NCBI GenBank assembly: GCA_963575745.1
Contig: CAUYUJ010014320.1
Coordinates: forward strand, 312,501-376,500
From: Prorocentrum cordatum
Taxonomy: Eukaryota; Sar; Dinophyceae; Prorocentrales; Prorocentraceae
Direction: 5' to 3'
Length of the DNA: 64,000 nucleotides
The notes under the pieces are model-generated. The model was not told the origin of the DNA and ran no database searches. It saw only the letters and a program-made list of their open reading frames with translations. Made by a program: the position numbers and the translations under genes. Below are positions 43,361 to 53,603 of the stretch, one piece after another. Positions within the stretch are counted from its first letter, which is position 1, and each line of letters opens with the position of its first letter.

Positions 43361-45360
43361 CCCGCATGCGGCCGCTGCTGACGCGCCTGACTGGATACCC
43401 CTGCCGCCTAGCTGCTCGAGCAGCTGCGTGGGCGTCAGAGGGCGCGCAGCACATGACAACAGACCGCATGGCGAACTTGAGGGCCCACTCCGGCAAGTTC
43501 CTGGCCTGCATTGACCACCCGTCAGATGAGGTTGGAGCGGACAGCCTGGCGCGAACATGCGATCTTCTGACATGTCGTCCACCCAGACACGACGCGCCAT
43601 CAACGGAGTGGCCGCGGTAACAATTTGCATCGCGAAGTGGGCGAAGATTTCGGCAAACCTGGCGCCCCCCACGCAGCCCTTGAATAACCGACTGGCAGGG
43701 TTCGCGCGGCCTGCGCACCCACCCGAGAGAGCGCGCGTACTGATATGCATTGCAGCAACTCCATGTACAATATAATCGGAGGAAGCCGCAGGCGCAGGGC
43801 AGCCGTCACCAGCGGCACCCACGGAATGGTGTCGCAAAGCTCCTGCACATCCAATTGTCCTTGGCCGAACTGCATGCCCAGGACGTGGGCCAGCTCCTCA
43901 TGGATGGCGCGGAGGTAGGCCTCGCGGAGGCAGGCGTTGCCCGCCACTGCTGGGCCCCGCGACCGAGCCTCCGCTGCGCCCCATTGCCGCACCAGCGGCT
44001 CCCGCGTGCGCGGCCAAAGGCGCTCCAGCATCGATATCGCGCCAATGCCGCGATCGCCGCTGGATTTCTTGGGCGCCAAGTAGCTGGCGATAAAATGTGC
44101 CTGGGCAGGCCGTGCCAACATAGCCTCGGCAGGGGCAAGTAGATGCGCCAGCTCAGTGATGGCACCTATGAGAATATCTGTATATCCACTGGAGAGGGTA
44201 CGTCCAGGCCGAGCCCCGCCTTGGCCTTCATAGCCTTGGCACTGTTTTAGATCATGTCAGTGGTCAGCCCAGGCAGAGCATCGCATCCCGCTTCAAATCG
44301 AAGAAGACGAAATGCCTCTGGTATCTATGCAAGCTGCGGCTCCCACGGGCCCCCCTCTTGTAATGTTTTGATTTATGCTGAAGAACAAGAGCTGGGCAAA
44401 CCAAAGTGCACTCTCCTGCGTCCAGTTCCAGCTCAGGTAACTCGTTCATGTTCAAGGGCTTGTGAAGGGTGAAACCTGTTAGGTTCAGCCGCGGGTTCAC
44501 GCGCAGCAGCTCTCTGGATTCGCGCCGAGAGCTTCTTGGCCGCGATGGCAGGATGTTCCAGTACATGGGCGTTGATTTAAGATGGGTGGGGCGATATCGC
44601 CAGCCACTGCTCACATGGTGCCTCATGGCCAGCACGGAGGATGACATGCACCCCGTCTGGTCGCGATGCTCGTGAGACTCGACCTGCTGCGTCGCGCCCA
44701 TGAAGTTGGCGGCGCCCACTGTCGCGGCAGATTCGCCGAAAGGTGCCTGCCAGGATAGCGCGGGCCCGCGTCCATCATTGGCTACGTTGATCACGAGGGG
44801 CGGCCTCGCGCACATGGGCCGAGACGCCCATGGGCTTCTCGACGAACCTGGGCCCCTCCGCTCGCGAAGGCCCCTGGGAAGGCCTGGCGCCATGGCGCAG
44901 ATGAATCGCGCTTTCCGCAGCTGTCACCCATGCCGCGCGCTGTCTGTCCAGCGAGGAGCTGGCTGGCTCGGGGTTCGAGCCGGCTCGCGACGAAGGTAGA
45001 GAGCACAGAGGAGAGATTGCCCACAGTGGCACGGCCTGACTTGGATCCCACCTGCCGCCGACATTCAATCCACGTCGCAGCGAGGATTTCAAACGCGGGG
45101 CCAAAGGCACGGGCATACTGCTGGGAGGGGTCAGATCCAGCTTCAACTGCAATCGAGGGTGGGAAAGCCGCCGAGGGGTTAGGGGGTTGGGCCTCGCTCA
45201 CCTAGAAACTCAAACCCACGCTATGTGGAACAGATTTTCCCTCTGCTGCAGCCTGCGCGCCGTCCGCGCCAACACTGACAGAAGCCTCTCTGCGCGCCGG
45301 TTGCGGGCCATTGCAAAAAATAAGCTCGCGCGCCCAAGGGCCCTTCTCATCCTCCTCGGG
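43240..45360 (-). pseudogene. Retrotransposon reverse transcriptase
   Basis: A linker (44,264-45,201) leads into the polymerase. The 43,600-44,121 frame carries YLAPKKSSGDRGIGAISMLE (the KP...RPI block), then LDVQELCDTIPWVPLVTAAL, whose first Asp (about 43,850) is the motif-A metal ligand. After a frameshift, LFKGCVGGARFAEIFAHFAM (the GxxxG block) leads to RRVWVDDMS, the YxDD box with Trp in place of Tyr but both Asp kept (43,574-43,585). Another shift gives ALKFAMRSVVMCCA and the thumb region. At least three frame changes separate motifs that must be in one frame, so it is a pseudogene. Motif order and spacing match non-LTR RTs. Confidence 0.7.
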
Positions 45361-45370
45361 GCCGAACAGA

Positions 45371-46366
45371 TTAAAATCGTGGGCCTCCACCAAAGCATCC
45401 TGGGGCTCGTTGGCCCCAGGTGCGCTGCCGGGTGGAGGGCCCTCGAAAAAGGTTGCCGGAAACTTCCTCGAAACCTTCGGTCCTGCGGGCGAGGGGGGCC
45501 TGGCGCTGGGAGACGAGCCTAGACCTGGCCAGGCTGGACTGAGAGCCAGGCGCGAGTTCGCAATTAGGTCGGGGGACCTGGGGGGGGTCTGGAAAAGGGA
45601 GGCTGAGCACGCGAGTCCTCAGGAGCTGCCCCGAGGCCCTCACGGCAATGGACAGGCCCACATGGGGCTTCCACGGAACACTGCGGATCACTGAGACACT
45701 CCTGCACGAACGGAATGGCATGAGGGCTCAGGAGAAGATAGTCAATCATGGTGTCTGGGCCGTTTCTCTGCGCGCAAGTGCCCTCGACTCCAGGCGGGTG
45801 GCAGATGGTCCCGCCCGTCTCGGTGTAAAAGGGCTCGCGGCGCAGCTGGTCGGGCGTCACGTTGAAGCCGCCAACGACTAACAACGGGACGCGCAGGGCG
45901 CGCAATAGGCCACCCAACTTGAAGAAGCGTGCCAAGTTCTCGCCAGTCGTCTTAACGGTGGGGTGCGCATACAGGGCCACCAGGGCGATGGCGTAGTTGC
46001 GCTGCTGCAGAATCATCGGGCGAAAGCCGCCATGCGCCGACTGACCTGTGACGCGAAGAAGGTTGGCTGCAGCGCGCGCTTCAGAGGTCTGCTGGATCTG
46101 GCATGCTTCCTGGACAGGAACATCTCGCCACCCTAATTGGACTTGGCCTCCTTTGCAGCAGACGCGATCCTGGAGGAACGGCGAGCCGAATGCATTGGCA
46201 TGCGAAGGCTAAGAGCTCGCGCCGCCTTCTCCCACTTTCTGATGTCCGGCTCTGCTTTCACGTGAGTCTCTACCAGTGCCCAGTGGTCATAGCGGCGCAC
46301 ATGTTGAGCCATATACCTCCACGCTTTGTCTGTCAGGCCGGTGATGTTGGCATAGAATAGCGCCGT
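45371..46366 (-). pseudogene. Retrotransposon endonuclease domain, inactivated
   Basis: This is an endonuclease/exonuclease/phosphatase (APE-type) fold read from motifs: TALFYANITGLTDKAWRYMA at the start, the metal-binding Glu in LVETHV (codon near 46,270), GFRPMILQQRNYAIALVALY, the LLVVGGFNVTP box, TMIDYLLLSPH, and after a frameshift VPWKPHVGLSIAV with the terminal His. In the family the box is GDFN; here the Asp is Gly (GGC instead of GAC, 45,867-45,869), which would remove a metal ligand. There is at least one frameshift near 46,130 and one near 45,640. It would nick target DNA in a live element; this copy should be dead. Confidence 0.7.
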
Positions 46367-47566
46367 GCATTCTTCATCGTCAGCCTGCGCCCCCTCAGTA
46401 TTATGGGTATGAGGGGTCCGCGCTCTCGACCGCCAAGCCGAGGCACTGGCCGCCGCGGCACCCGCAGCCGAGCCTTTGCCCTGCGCCTTCGCGGCTTCCA
46501 CCTTCGCCTTGAACTTCGCCTCCGAGAGCAGTTTGGCCTCCTGCTCGATGACGGCGGCATGCTGCTCCTGCTCAGCGGGGTTGGGCGCAGCCGCTGACGC
46601 GGTCGCAAGCGGCTCGGCGCCCTTGCCCTCGGCGGCCGCCTTGGCCGCCTCCTCCTGCTGCGGGGTGGCAGCGGGCGCCGGGGGCTTCGAGTCACTCGCC
46701 CTCCGCTTCTTGGCCAAGCGCTCCGTGATGCTGCGCTTGTGGTCGTCAGCATGCTTGAGCCTGCGCTTGATCTCCTCTTCGCGGCCCTGGAAGGTAGAGC
46801 GCACCTCCTCCAGCTGCGCTTGCAGGGTGGCAAGGGCCTTCTTCTCCGCGGGCTCGCACTCCAGGGCGTCCAACTCCTGGAAGAACTTCTCGTCCAACTC
46901 GATCGTGAACAGCCTGCTCGGCTTGGCAGCTGGGTCGCCTGGGCTTGGCGACTATGCCATCGGCCCTGGCGCGCGCTACCGCTGCCGCCTTCTTGGCCCG
47001 CAGCGCCTCTGCCAGCCCCTTGGCAAGCTTGCGTTCCTTCTCCTCCGCGGCGATCAGGTTGCTGCGGAGGCGGACCACGTTCGCGACCGTTTGATCATGT
47101 AAATGTTCCGCATGTTTGGCCGCCCCCTCCGCCTTCCTGAGAACGTCCACGGGCGAGACGTTCACGGGCATGGGGGCGGTCGGCACCAGCTGCCCTGCGG
47201 AGGTGGTTGCGGTGCTAATCATACGCTTCAAGGCTGGGTCGTGCGCCAGCTCGGCCGCGTGCTGCAACAACTTCTTCGCCTGCGCGTCGTTCCCGCCCTG
47301 CCTGCCCTTGCCGTCGCCGTTGCCGCCACGCCCAGCTGGGGAGGCGCTCTGGCTGTTGCCACCACGGAAGATTCCTGGGGCGTGCGGCCGGGGCAGGTCT
47401 TCATCATCACTGACACGAATTTATCCCCCACCCCCGTGGTCACGACTGAAGCGAACCTTGCCACCTGGGGTGTACAGCGTGATCTTAGTGAAGCAGTTCG
47501 GGCAAGTGGAGCCACCCGCCACCCACAACGCTGGCACACAGAGCAGATGGCCCAGACCTTAGCCAT
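46367..47566 (-). pseudogene. Retrotransposon N-terminal region, zinc and coiled coil
   Basis: The first minus frames carry a Cys-rich start (AICSVCQRCG in one frame; GGSTCPNCFTKI in the overlapping one), compatible with a small zinc ribbon but broken by a frameshift. A clean frame then gives a Lys/Ala/Glu-rich stretch (KKLLQHAAELAHDPALKRMI, later AEEKERKLAKGLAEALRAKK). After another shift comes DEKFFQELDALECEPAEKKA and EEEIKRRLKHADDHKRSITE, a strongly predicted coiled coil of ~80 residues, then an Ala/Glu-rich linker. This fits the nucleic-acid-binding leader of the polyprotein. There is no independent ORF1 that I can separate. Confidence 0.6.
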
Positions 47567-47733
47567 CCCGCGTGTTAATCGGTGTCTTTTCGGTCCTGGT
47601 GGGAGGAAAGAACAGTGTCCCTCAAGCGCGTCGGGGACGCCCGCGGGCTCTGGGCGTGAGGTTCGGTAGTCGGATCCCCAAGACTACCCTGGCCCACTGG
47701 AGGCCGTGTGACCTCAAACCAGAGTTGCTTGAG

Positions 47734-47845
47734 TGAGGAGGAGGAGGAGGAGGAGGAGGAGGAGGAGGAGGAGGAGGAGAAAGAGCAGGAGGGGGAAAAG
47801 GGATAGGGGAGGAGGAGGAGGAGCATGAGGAGGAGGAGAAGGATG
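47734..47845. repeat. (GGA)n tract
   Basis: A GGA run at 47,737-47,778 with a second, impure patch to 47,845. It abuts the 5' side of the retrotransposon. Confidence 0.85.
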
Positions 47846-48194
47846 AGAAACGATCTTCAGACGGACACCCCTGCGACTGCACTGGGGGCCGCCACGCACG
47901 TCATATCCCCGCGGTGCCGCACTCGCCACGCCAGAAACCCCGCCTCCCGCACCTGCGGCCCCGCGCGCCGCGAGCGCCCCAGACATCCGCCGACATGATG
48001 TTTTCAATCAGCGGCCCGGTCCCGACCCCTTCCCTGGCGGTGGTTTTCGTCCTGGATTCATGTTGTTCGTTCCGGACTCAAGTTAAACATCAGAATGAGG
48101 GGGCCGAACGGTCATTCACTGTCCCTGGGTGCGTGGCTGAAGTGGGATTCCGCGGTGCGGACTCTCATTGTTGTTGTTGTTTGTTGTCGCTGTC

Positions 48195-48905
48195 CCACCC
48201 GCAACCCGCCCCGCGACCCACCCGCGACCCACCACGCGACCCACCCCGCGACCCACCCGCGACCCACCCGCGACCCACCCGCGACCCACCCGCGACCCAC
48301 CCCGCGACCCCACCCGCGACCCATCCCGCGACCCATCCCGCGACCCACCCGCGACCCACCCGCGACCCACCCGTGACCCACCCCGCGACCCACCCCGCGA
48401 CCCACCCCGCGCCCGCGACCGCGACCCACCCGCGACCCACCCCGACCCACCCCGCGACCCACCCCGCGACCCACCCGCGACCCACCCGCGACCCACCCGC
48501 GACCCACCCGCGACCCACCCGCGACCTACCCCGCGACCCACCCGCGACCCACCTTCGACCCAAACCACGTTCAAGGTACAAACCACAATTTTCGGCGCCT
48601 GCGGCGGGTTTTTTTTTGCATCCTTCAGGTGGAAAGCCCGCGACCCACCCCGCGACCAACTCGCGACCAATCCGCGACCCAAACCACGTTCAGGATACAA
48701 GCCACATTTTCCGGCGCCTGCGGCGGGCATCTTTTGCATTCGTTTCAGGTGGAGAGCCCGCGGCCCACCCGCGACCACGTTCAGGGTACAAACCAAATTT
48801 TTCGGCGCCTGCGGCGGACATACAAACCAAGTTATTCGGCGCCTGCGGCGGGCTGCTTTTGCATTGGAGAGCCTGCGACCCACCCGCGACCTCAACCACG
48901 TTCAC
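48195..48905. repeat. CGACCCACC array with ~110-bp higher-order unit
   Basis: A 9-10-bp CGACCCACCC array (48,200-48,560) passes into four longer units. Each carries AACCACGTTCAGGGTACAAA, TTTTCGGCGCCTGCGGCGGG, a TTTTGCATTCGTTTCAGGTG word and a stretch of the same CGACCCACC repeat. All frames are periodic artefacts. Confidence 0.8.
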
Positions 48906-49079
48906 TGAACAAACCAATGCCGTCTGAGCCCGCAGCGACCTCTCTTCAAGCCCCGCGCATCCACACCAGCCCGTCCAGCAACTTTGCCCTGGCCAGTTGC
49001 CTTGATCAGAGAAATCGGAGAGCATAAAGTGGGAAAAAGGATTGCGTTGCCGTTCTCTTGGGGAAGGAGGGGGAGGCAG

Positions 49080-49475
49080 GATGAGTAAACAGGGGACGAG
49101 GAGGACGCGGAAGAAGAGAGGATGTAAGGAGAATGTGGAGAAAGAGGAGCAGGTGGACGAGGAGGGGGAGGACGGGGAGGAAGGGGAGGAGGGGGAGGAG
49201 GAGCACGAGGAGGGGGAGGAGGGGGAGGAGGATGATGATGATGGACGACAATGGGAGGACGATGATGGAGGCCGATGAGGGGGAGGGCGACAATGGGAGG
49301 ACAATGATGGAAGGACGAGGGGGGGAGAGGGAGGACGAGGAAGAAGAGGAGGAGGAGGACGAGGTGGAGGAGGATGACGATGACGATGAGGACGAGGACG
49401 AGGACGAGGAAGAGAAGGAGGAGGAGGAGGAGGAGGAGGAGGAGGAGGAGGAGGAGGAGGAGGAAAGCGTCATCG
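49080..49475. repeat. (GGA)/(GAC) purine tract, about 400 bp
   Basis: GGA- and GAC-rich sequence almost without pyrimidines gives poly-Glu/Arg or poly-Ser frames. Confidence 0.85.
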
Positions 49476-49566
49476 ACAGGGAAGGTGGGGGCCACGAGGT
49501 CCGCCGGCTCGACGACGCCCGCGTGGCCCGCGCCCGCCCCCTCACTCTTATCCGCAATGCGGGGTG

Positions 49567-49711
49567 CTACGTAAACTTCTGGCGCTCCGCGCGGATTTCT
49601 TGGATCCGCGCTGGGATCCCTGGGGCGCTCCGCGCGCCAGGGGAGGCGCCATAGGCGCCGCTGGGGGGGCCCAGTGCGGTCCGCGCTGAGCGCCAAAATC
49701 TTATGCTTTCA
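49567..49711. mobile_element. MITE-B copy 4, ends lost
   Basis: TCCGCGCGGATTTCTTGGAT, GGGGCGCTCCGCGCGCCAGG and GGAGGCGCCATAGGCGCC match the inner arms and GC-rich apex of copy 2. The outer AGGGGAAC ends are replaced by ACGTAAACTTCTGG and CAAAATCTTATGC. Confidence 0.6.
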
Positions 49712-49714
49712 CGG

Positions 49715-50615
49715 CGTTGTTTCTTCTTCTTCGATGTAAGTAATGAGCCCCGGAGGCCGAAATCCAGGAAAAAACGCGGGCTTGAAAAAATCAGAGCCCT
49801 GGATCTCTGGGACTGTGTCCCCGAAGGGCGGGCGCCGCCCCGCCGCGGCGACGTGCGCGGCCGCGCACGGGCCGGGCACGCGGGGCGGAGGAGGCTGAGG
49901 AGGAGGAGGAGGCGGAGGAGGAGGAGGAGGAGAAGGAGGAGGAGGAGGAGGAGTAGGAGGAGCAGGAGGAGGGGCCCGGCACGCCCGGCTCTCCGCCACG
50001 GCCAGTGGGCACCGCCGGGTGGAGCCTGGCGGCACGCTGGCGGCACGCCCCAGCGCTCGAACCTGGCCATAGGCCGAGGCTGCGCGCCGGGGGGCGGTGC
50101 CCAGGCCAGGTCTCCTGGCCTGGACTGGGCGACGAGAAGACACCTTGTGGAGGTCGGCGAGAGGGTGTGGCATGAAGGGGCGTGATGCCCCTCGTGGAAG
50201 TGGCAGTGTTGTCTGCGACAGGCAACATCGCCAGACCCCCAAATTGGCAGAACATCGGCTCCACACCCCTCTGCACCACATGCCTTTTCCCTGCCTCCCG
50301 AACACTGGTCGATGAGCCGGGCCGCTGCTCGGTATGGCCTCAGGGCGAGGAGTCCGCCCCTTGTGTTTGGTCTAGGCCGTGTGGGCGGTCTAGCCCCGCC
50401 CCACACCCCGGGGAGGCGCGGTCGTCCGCGCTCTGCAAGGGGGAATCGACAATCGCAACCCTGGGGTCGGCCCAAGATCATGGCTTCGAGCTTGCTGGGA
50501 TATTCGCGAAGGCCCCTTGCCGCCTTTTTGCCAGCGTTACCGCGCTGCCGCGGGTTCCGCGTCCATGCCCCAGACCAGATTCTGTTCCAGAGGGCCTGCC
50601 AGTTAATGGCACCAG

Positions 50616-50647
<32 letters not shown>

Positions 50648-51270
50648 AGCGCGCCGCCTCAGGAAGTCCTGGAATCCACGATTCAGGCCGCTTCGCCTCC
50701 TGCCGCTCTCGCAGGGACTTGATGTATCTATCATACAGCACGCCGTTTGGCTGGCCAGGACCCAAGGATCTCAACGGCGGAACTCCATGTATAGACGCCG
50801 CAACGCCCCATAAGTTGGGAAGCCGGGGCGTCTCTACACTGGTCTCCTTGGCCGACAAGGCGACTTGGTGTAGGTGTATACTTCGAGTCTCTCCCCCACG
50901 CTCACGAGGCTGCGCATATATTACGATGGCGCCGGGCCCTGGAAGAGTTCCTCGTCGCCACATGCCAGGGGACCACGATCGTGACCCATCGATGATGAGG
51001 CCGATGTTGGTGGTGTGAAGAGTGCACTCCCCTGCCCCTCTGCCGCCCGTGCCACCGTGTACGCATGATGCACATGCTTTTCATGTTTGTGGCGTGCACG
51101 CTGCCCGCCGCCGTTCTGGCCCTAGTCCTAGGGCCCTGGGACTGCACCCGCAGTTGGACTGCCGCGCGGTCTGAGCTAAAACAACTGCACTGACAGGTGG
51201 GACCGCGCGCAACTCACAAGAGCGCCCGCCCACGGGTGCAGGCTGCCCGCTACCTGCAGTGGAGCCAACA
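49715..51270. other. Unassigned stretch with overlapping frames
   Basis: Both strands carry frames of 130-300 codons. A GGA run lies at 49,895-49,975 and a CAG run at 50,613-50,655. The minus frame 50,478-50,963 has protein-like words (GPGQPNGVLYDRYIKSLRER), and so does the plus frame 50,312-50,722 (RRPLAAFLPALPRCRGF). The two overlap and I cannot choose between them. There is no domain, start context or splice evidence. Confidence 0.3.
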
Positions 51271-51273
51271 TAG

Positions 51274-51425
51274 ATGATGGAGGAGCAGCAGCAGATGCCT
51301 CCCGACTCGGCCTTCCGCTTTTTGGTGTGTGCCGAGTGGGAACCCAAGCATGAAAGCCTGCAGCGGTTCAGGACCAGAGGGGGTCCTGCGGTTTCCTGCT
51401 CCTCTCTCTCTTTCAGAAGGCAAGG
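51274..51425 (+). CDS. Possible exon, unidentified
   Basis: A short plus frame begins ATGATGGAGGAGCAGCAG (51,274) and reads MMEEQQQMPPDSAFRFLVCA then EWEPKHESLQRFRTRGG before becoming serine/leucine low complexity at a CT microsatellite. A GTGGGG after AGGCAAG near 51,425 could be a donor. There is no known domain; it may be chance. Confidence 0.2.
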
Positions 51426-51479
51426 TGGGGAACGCGAGCACTTGAACTGTAGCCCACACGAACGCTTGAACTGTACGCC

Positions 51480-52420
51480 GTTCTGTATATATTTATCTCT
51501 TTCTCTCTCTCTCTCTCTCTCCCTCTCCGTTTCTCCATCTCTCTCTCTCTCGCTCTCTCGTTCTCGCACGTCGTTCCTCTTCCTCGCGCACCCGATTTCC
51601 TACGTCCCTCCGTCACTGTTCCTTCCTCTCCTGTTCCCCTCCCTCCTCCCTCCTCCATCCCTCCTTCTGCTCGCTCCCTCCCTCCATCCGCACGTGCTTA
51701 TCACCCCCATTCTTCTCTCACGGCAGCGGGGGTGCGGCCGACGAGCGACCGAGACCCGACCTGGCAGGCAACGGGAAGCGGGGGCGGGACCTGTCGCGCA
51801 TCGACGACTTCTGCCCACCGCCTGCGCAGGAGGCCGGGGGTGGGCCGGAGGAGGCACGGGTCTCCCCGGAAAGCGGGGGCAGGCAGGGGGAGTGGACCGA
51901 GGGCGCAAACGTGGGCGCATGAGGAAGGAGACGACAAGGAGAAAGAGAGAAAGAGAGAGAGAGAAACAAAACAAAAAGAGTGGACCGAAGTACGAGGCGC
52001 AGGGGGGTGGGCGGACTAACGGGGGACGAGGGAACTTTTTGCGTCGGCGGCTGGGCACAGTAACTGCGCTGGCGGAAGATCTGACTAAAAGGGGCATGAG
52101 AGCAGGAAGCGGGGAGGAGGGAGGGACTGACGGGGGAGGAGGACGTGCTTTTGGTCAGATGTGTTACAGAAGCTGCAAAAAAAAGACCCGTGTGATGCAT
52201 CTTCACCGTACCCTTCTAGCCACGGGGGTCTCGTCGCGAGGACGTTGTGCATGATCTGCCCCGTCGCGCTGATCGACGGCATTGCGGCGGCGTGAGCGAA
52301 GCAAGCGCCGCCTTTCCCGTCGGCCGGGGCGCGGGGCGCACTCCGAAGTCCGTCTCGCCCAACACCCCCCTTTCAGGGAGTAGCCCCCCAAGCCGAAGTC
52401 CCGCAGCGGCAGGTGGAGGG
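51480..52420. other. CT run, then no gene seen
   Basis: CT microsatellites at 51,497-51,575 are followed by TCC-rich and GC-rich DNA. Frames of 60-165 codons on both strands are Arg/Gly- or Ser/Pro-rich. Confidence 0.4.
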
Positions 52421-52430
52421 GTGATAACGT

Positions 52431-52581
52431 TAGGTCGGGCATGTCTTCCTACAGGCGGATTTTAGACAGGAGGAAAAATCAAGAAATATTCGAAAACAGT
52501 CCAAAATGCTGGAAAAGCGTGCACTGACTATCTTTTACTATGTTTGGATATTCCTCCTGTGGAGTGACAGGCCCCACTTCA
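52431..52581. mobile_element. MITE-A copy 4 with exact 9-bp target duplication
   Basis: The element runs from TAGGTCGGGCATGTCTTCCT to CCTGTGGAGTGACAGGCCCC plus ACTTCA, 151 bp. TGATAACGT occurs immediately outside both ends (52,422-52,430 and 52,582-52,590), an exact 9-bp direct repeat. TIRs are ~29 bp with mismatches. The interior is AT-rich and non-coding. The 9-bp duplication fits Mutator-like transposition. Confidence 0.85.
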
Positions 52582-52699
52582 TGATAACGTGACGCTGGCA
52601 GGGCTGAACGTTATCGACTCCCGCCGCCTCGAGAAACGGGGCGCCCCAGCCCTCGCGCGCCGGCTTTCGGCACGCCGCGCCCCGGAGCGCCAGCCCCCA

Positions 52700-53430
52700 G
52701 GACAGTTTCGCAGCGCTCACCTGCCGCGCAGTGCCATCTCCCGCTGCAGCGGCAAAGGCCCCGATGCTCGATGGACCCCCCAATTTACGCGAAAGGCCCG
52801 CGGGGCACCCCAGCGCTGACCGCTCCGTCGCACAGGCGTCAGCGGCTCGCGACGACCACTTCTTCCTCCAGCCGCCTGCGTACTTGTCTCCCTTGTCCTA
52901 TTGTTTCTCGGAGTCGCAGTTCCACGATGACTTGCCACGCTCGTCCTTCCACTTTCCAGACGAGTCGCCCCATATATCTTCGTCACAACCGCCTCACGAG
53001 CTCCAGTCAGTATCGCTAGCACTGCCAGCTTCCTGGTGCTTGTTATACCCACTCGAAGACCAGCCGCCATCACCGCCACTGCCAGCTTTATGGTCTCTAC
53101 TGTACCAATTCGTTTCGTTGTCCTTACCATTCTTGCTTATTTCGCGTGCCCAGCAACCACCGAACTTTTTCTAAGAATGCCATCCCCCTTTGCCCACGCC
53201 TCTGCTCTTGACGCGGCCCTGCCCTTGGATTTGGCCGCTTTGGCGCCGACAGGGGCATCGTCTTTTCCACAGCCCTCGCGATCTCTCTTGGCACCCCTCT
53301 CCGTGGGAGGGGGTGGAGGCAGACAGGGCCTGCTGGCCGCAGGCGCGGCCGAGCATGCGCGGCAGGGCACTGAAGCTCCATGTCGGGGAAGCTCTTCACC
53401 ATGAGGATGGCCATCGTAGCGTACCACACG
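52700..53430 (-). pseudogene. Decayed Gly/Trp/Lys-rich gene, unidentified
   Basis: One minus frame from 53,166 down to ~52,710 reads NWYSRDHKAGSGGDGGWSSS, GYNKHQEAGSASDTDWSS, a TGA, GGCDEDIWGDSSGKWKDERG, KSSWNCDSEKQ, a TAG, then DKGDKYAGGWRKKWSS and on to a Gln codon followed by GTGAGC, a plausible splice donor. Repeated W-S-S-G and K-W-K words argue for an old real protein. Both stops are one C-to-T change from CGA and CAG. Upstream, a frame shifted by one (53,137-53,427) gives APVGAKAAKSKGRAASRAEA, so a frameshift near 53,170 or an intron is likely. The family is unknown; it could be the leader protein of a mobile element. Confidence 0.45.
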
Positions 53431-53465
53431 CCACGCCTATGTACGACCCGATCCGTTTTCTCGGG

Positions 53466-53603
53466 GATGGACAGACCTCCCTTTAGTAAAACGTGGTTTC
53501 GTGAAAACGACCTGAGGCCCAAACCTGGCTGGCGCAAGCCTGGAAAATAAAAGCCGCGCCCTCTCGAGAGCCGAAAACGGACAATTCACTAATCGACGTG
53601 TCA
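53466..53603. repeat. Dispersed repeat family D, copy 3
   Basis: GATGGACAGACCTCCCTTTA, GGTTTCGTGAAAACGACCTG, AAACCTGGCTGGCGCAAGCC and TAATCGACGTGTCA are shared with the copies at 28,781 and 37,701. Confidence 0.65.

Larger units (their letters stand above)
40230..47566 (-). mobile_element. Decayed non-LTR retrotransposon, EN-RT-RH-zinc type
   Basis: Read on the minus strand, the parts follow the order of dinoflagellate LINE-like elements: N-terminal zinc/coiled-coil region, APE-type endonuclease, reverse transcriptase, zinc/linker, RNase H and a C-terminal CxxC ribbon. The coding path changes frame at many points and has in-frame stops, so it cannot make one protein. A ~0.9-kb repetitive block (41,200-42,110) interrupts the RNase H. 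Target duplications and a poly(A) tail were not found. The sub-entries below give each part. The element type comes from motif order; the exact clade would need a phylogeny. Confidence 0.8.
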
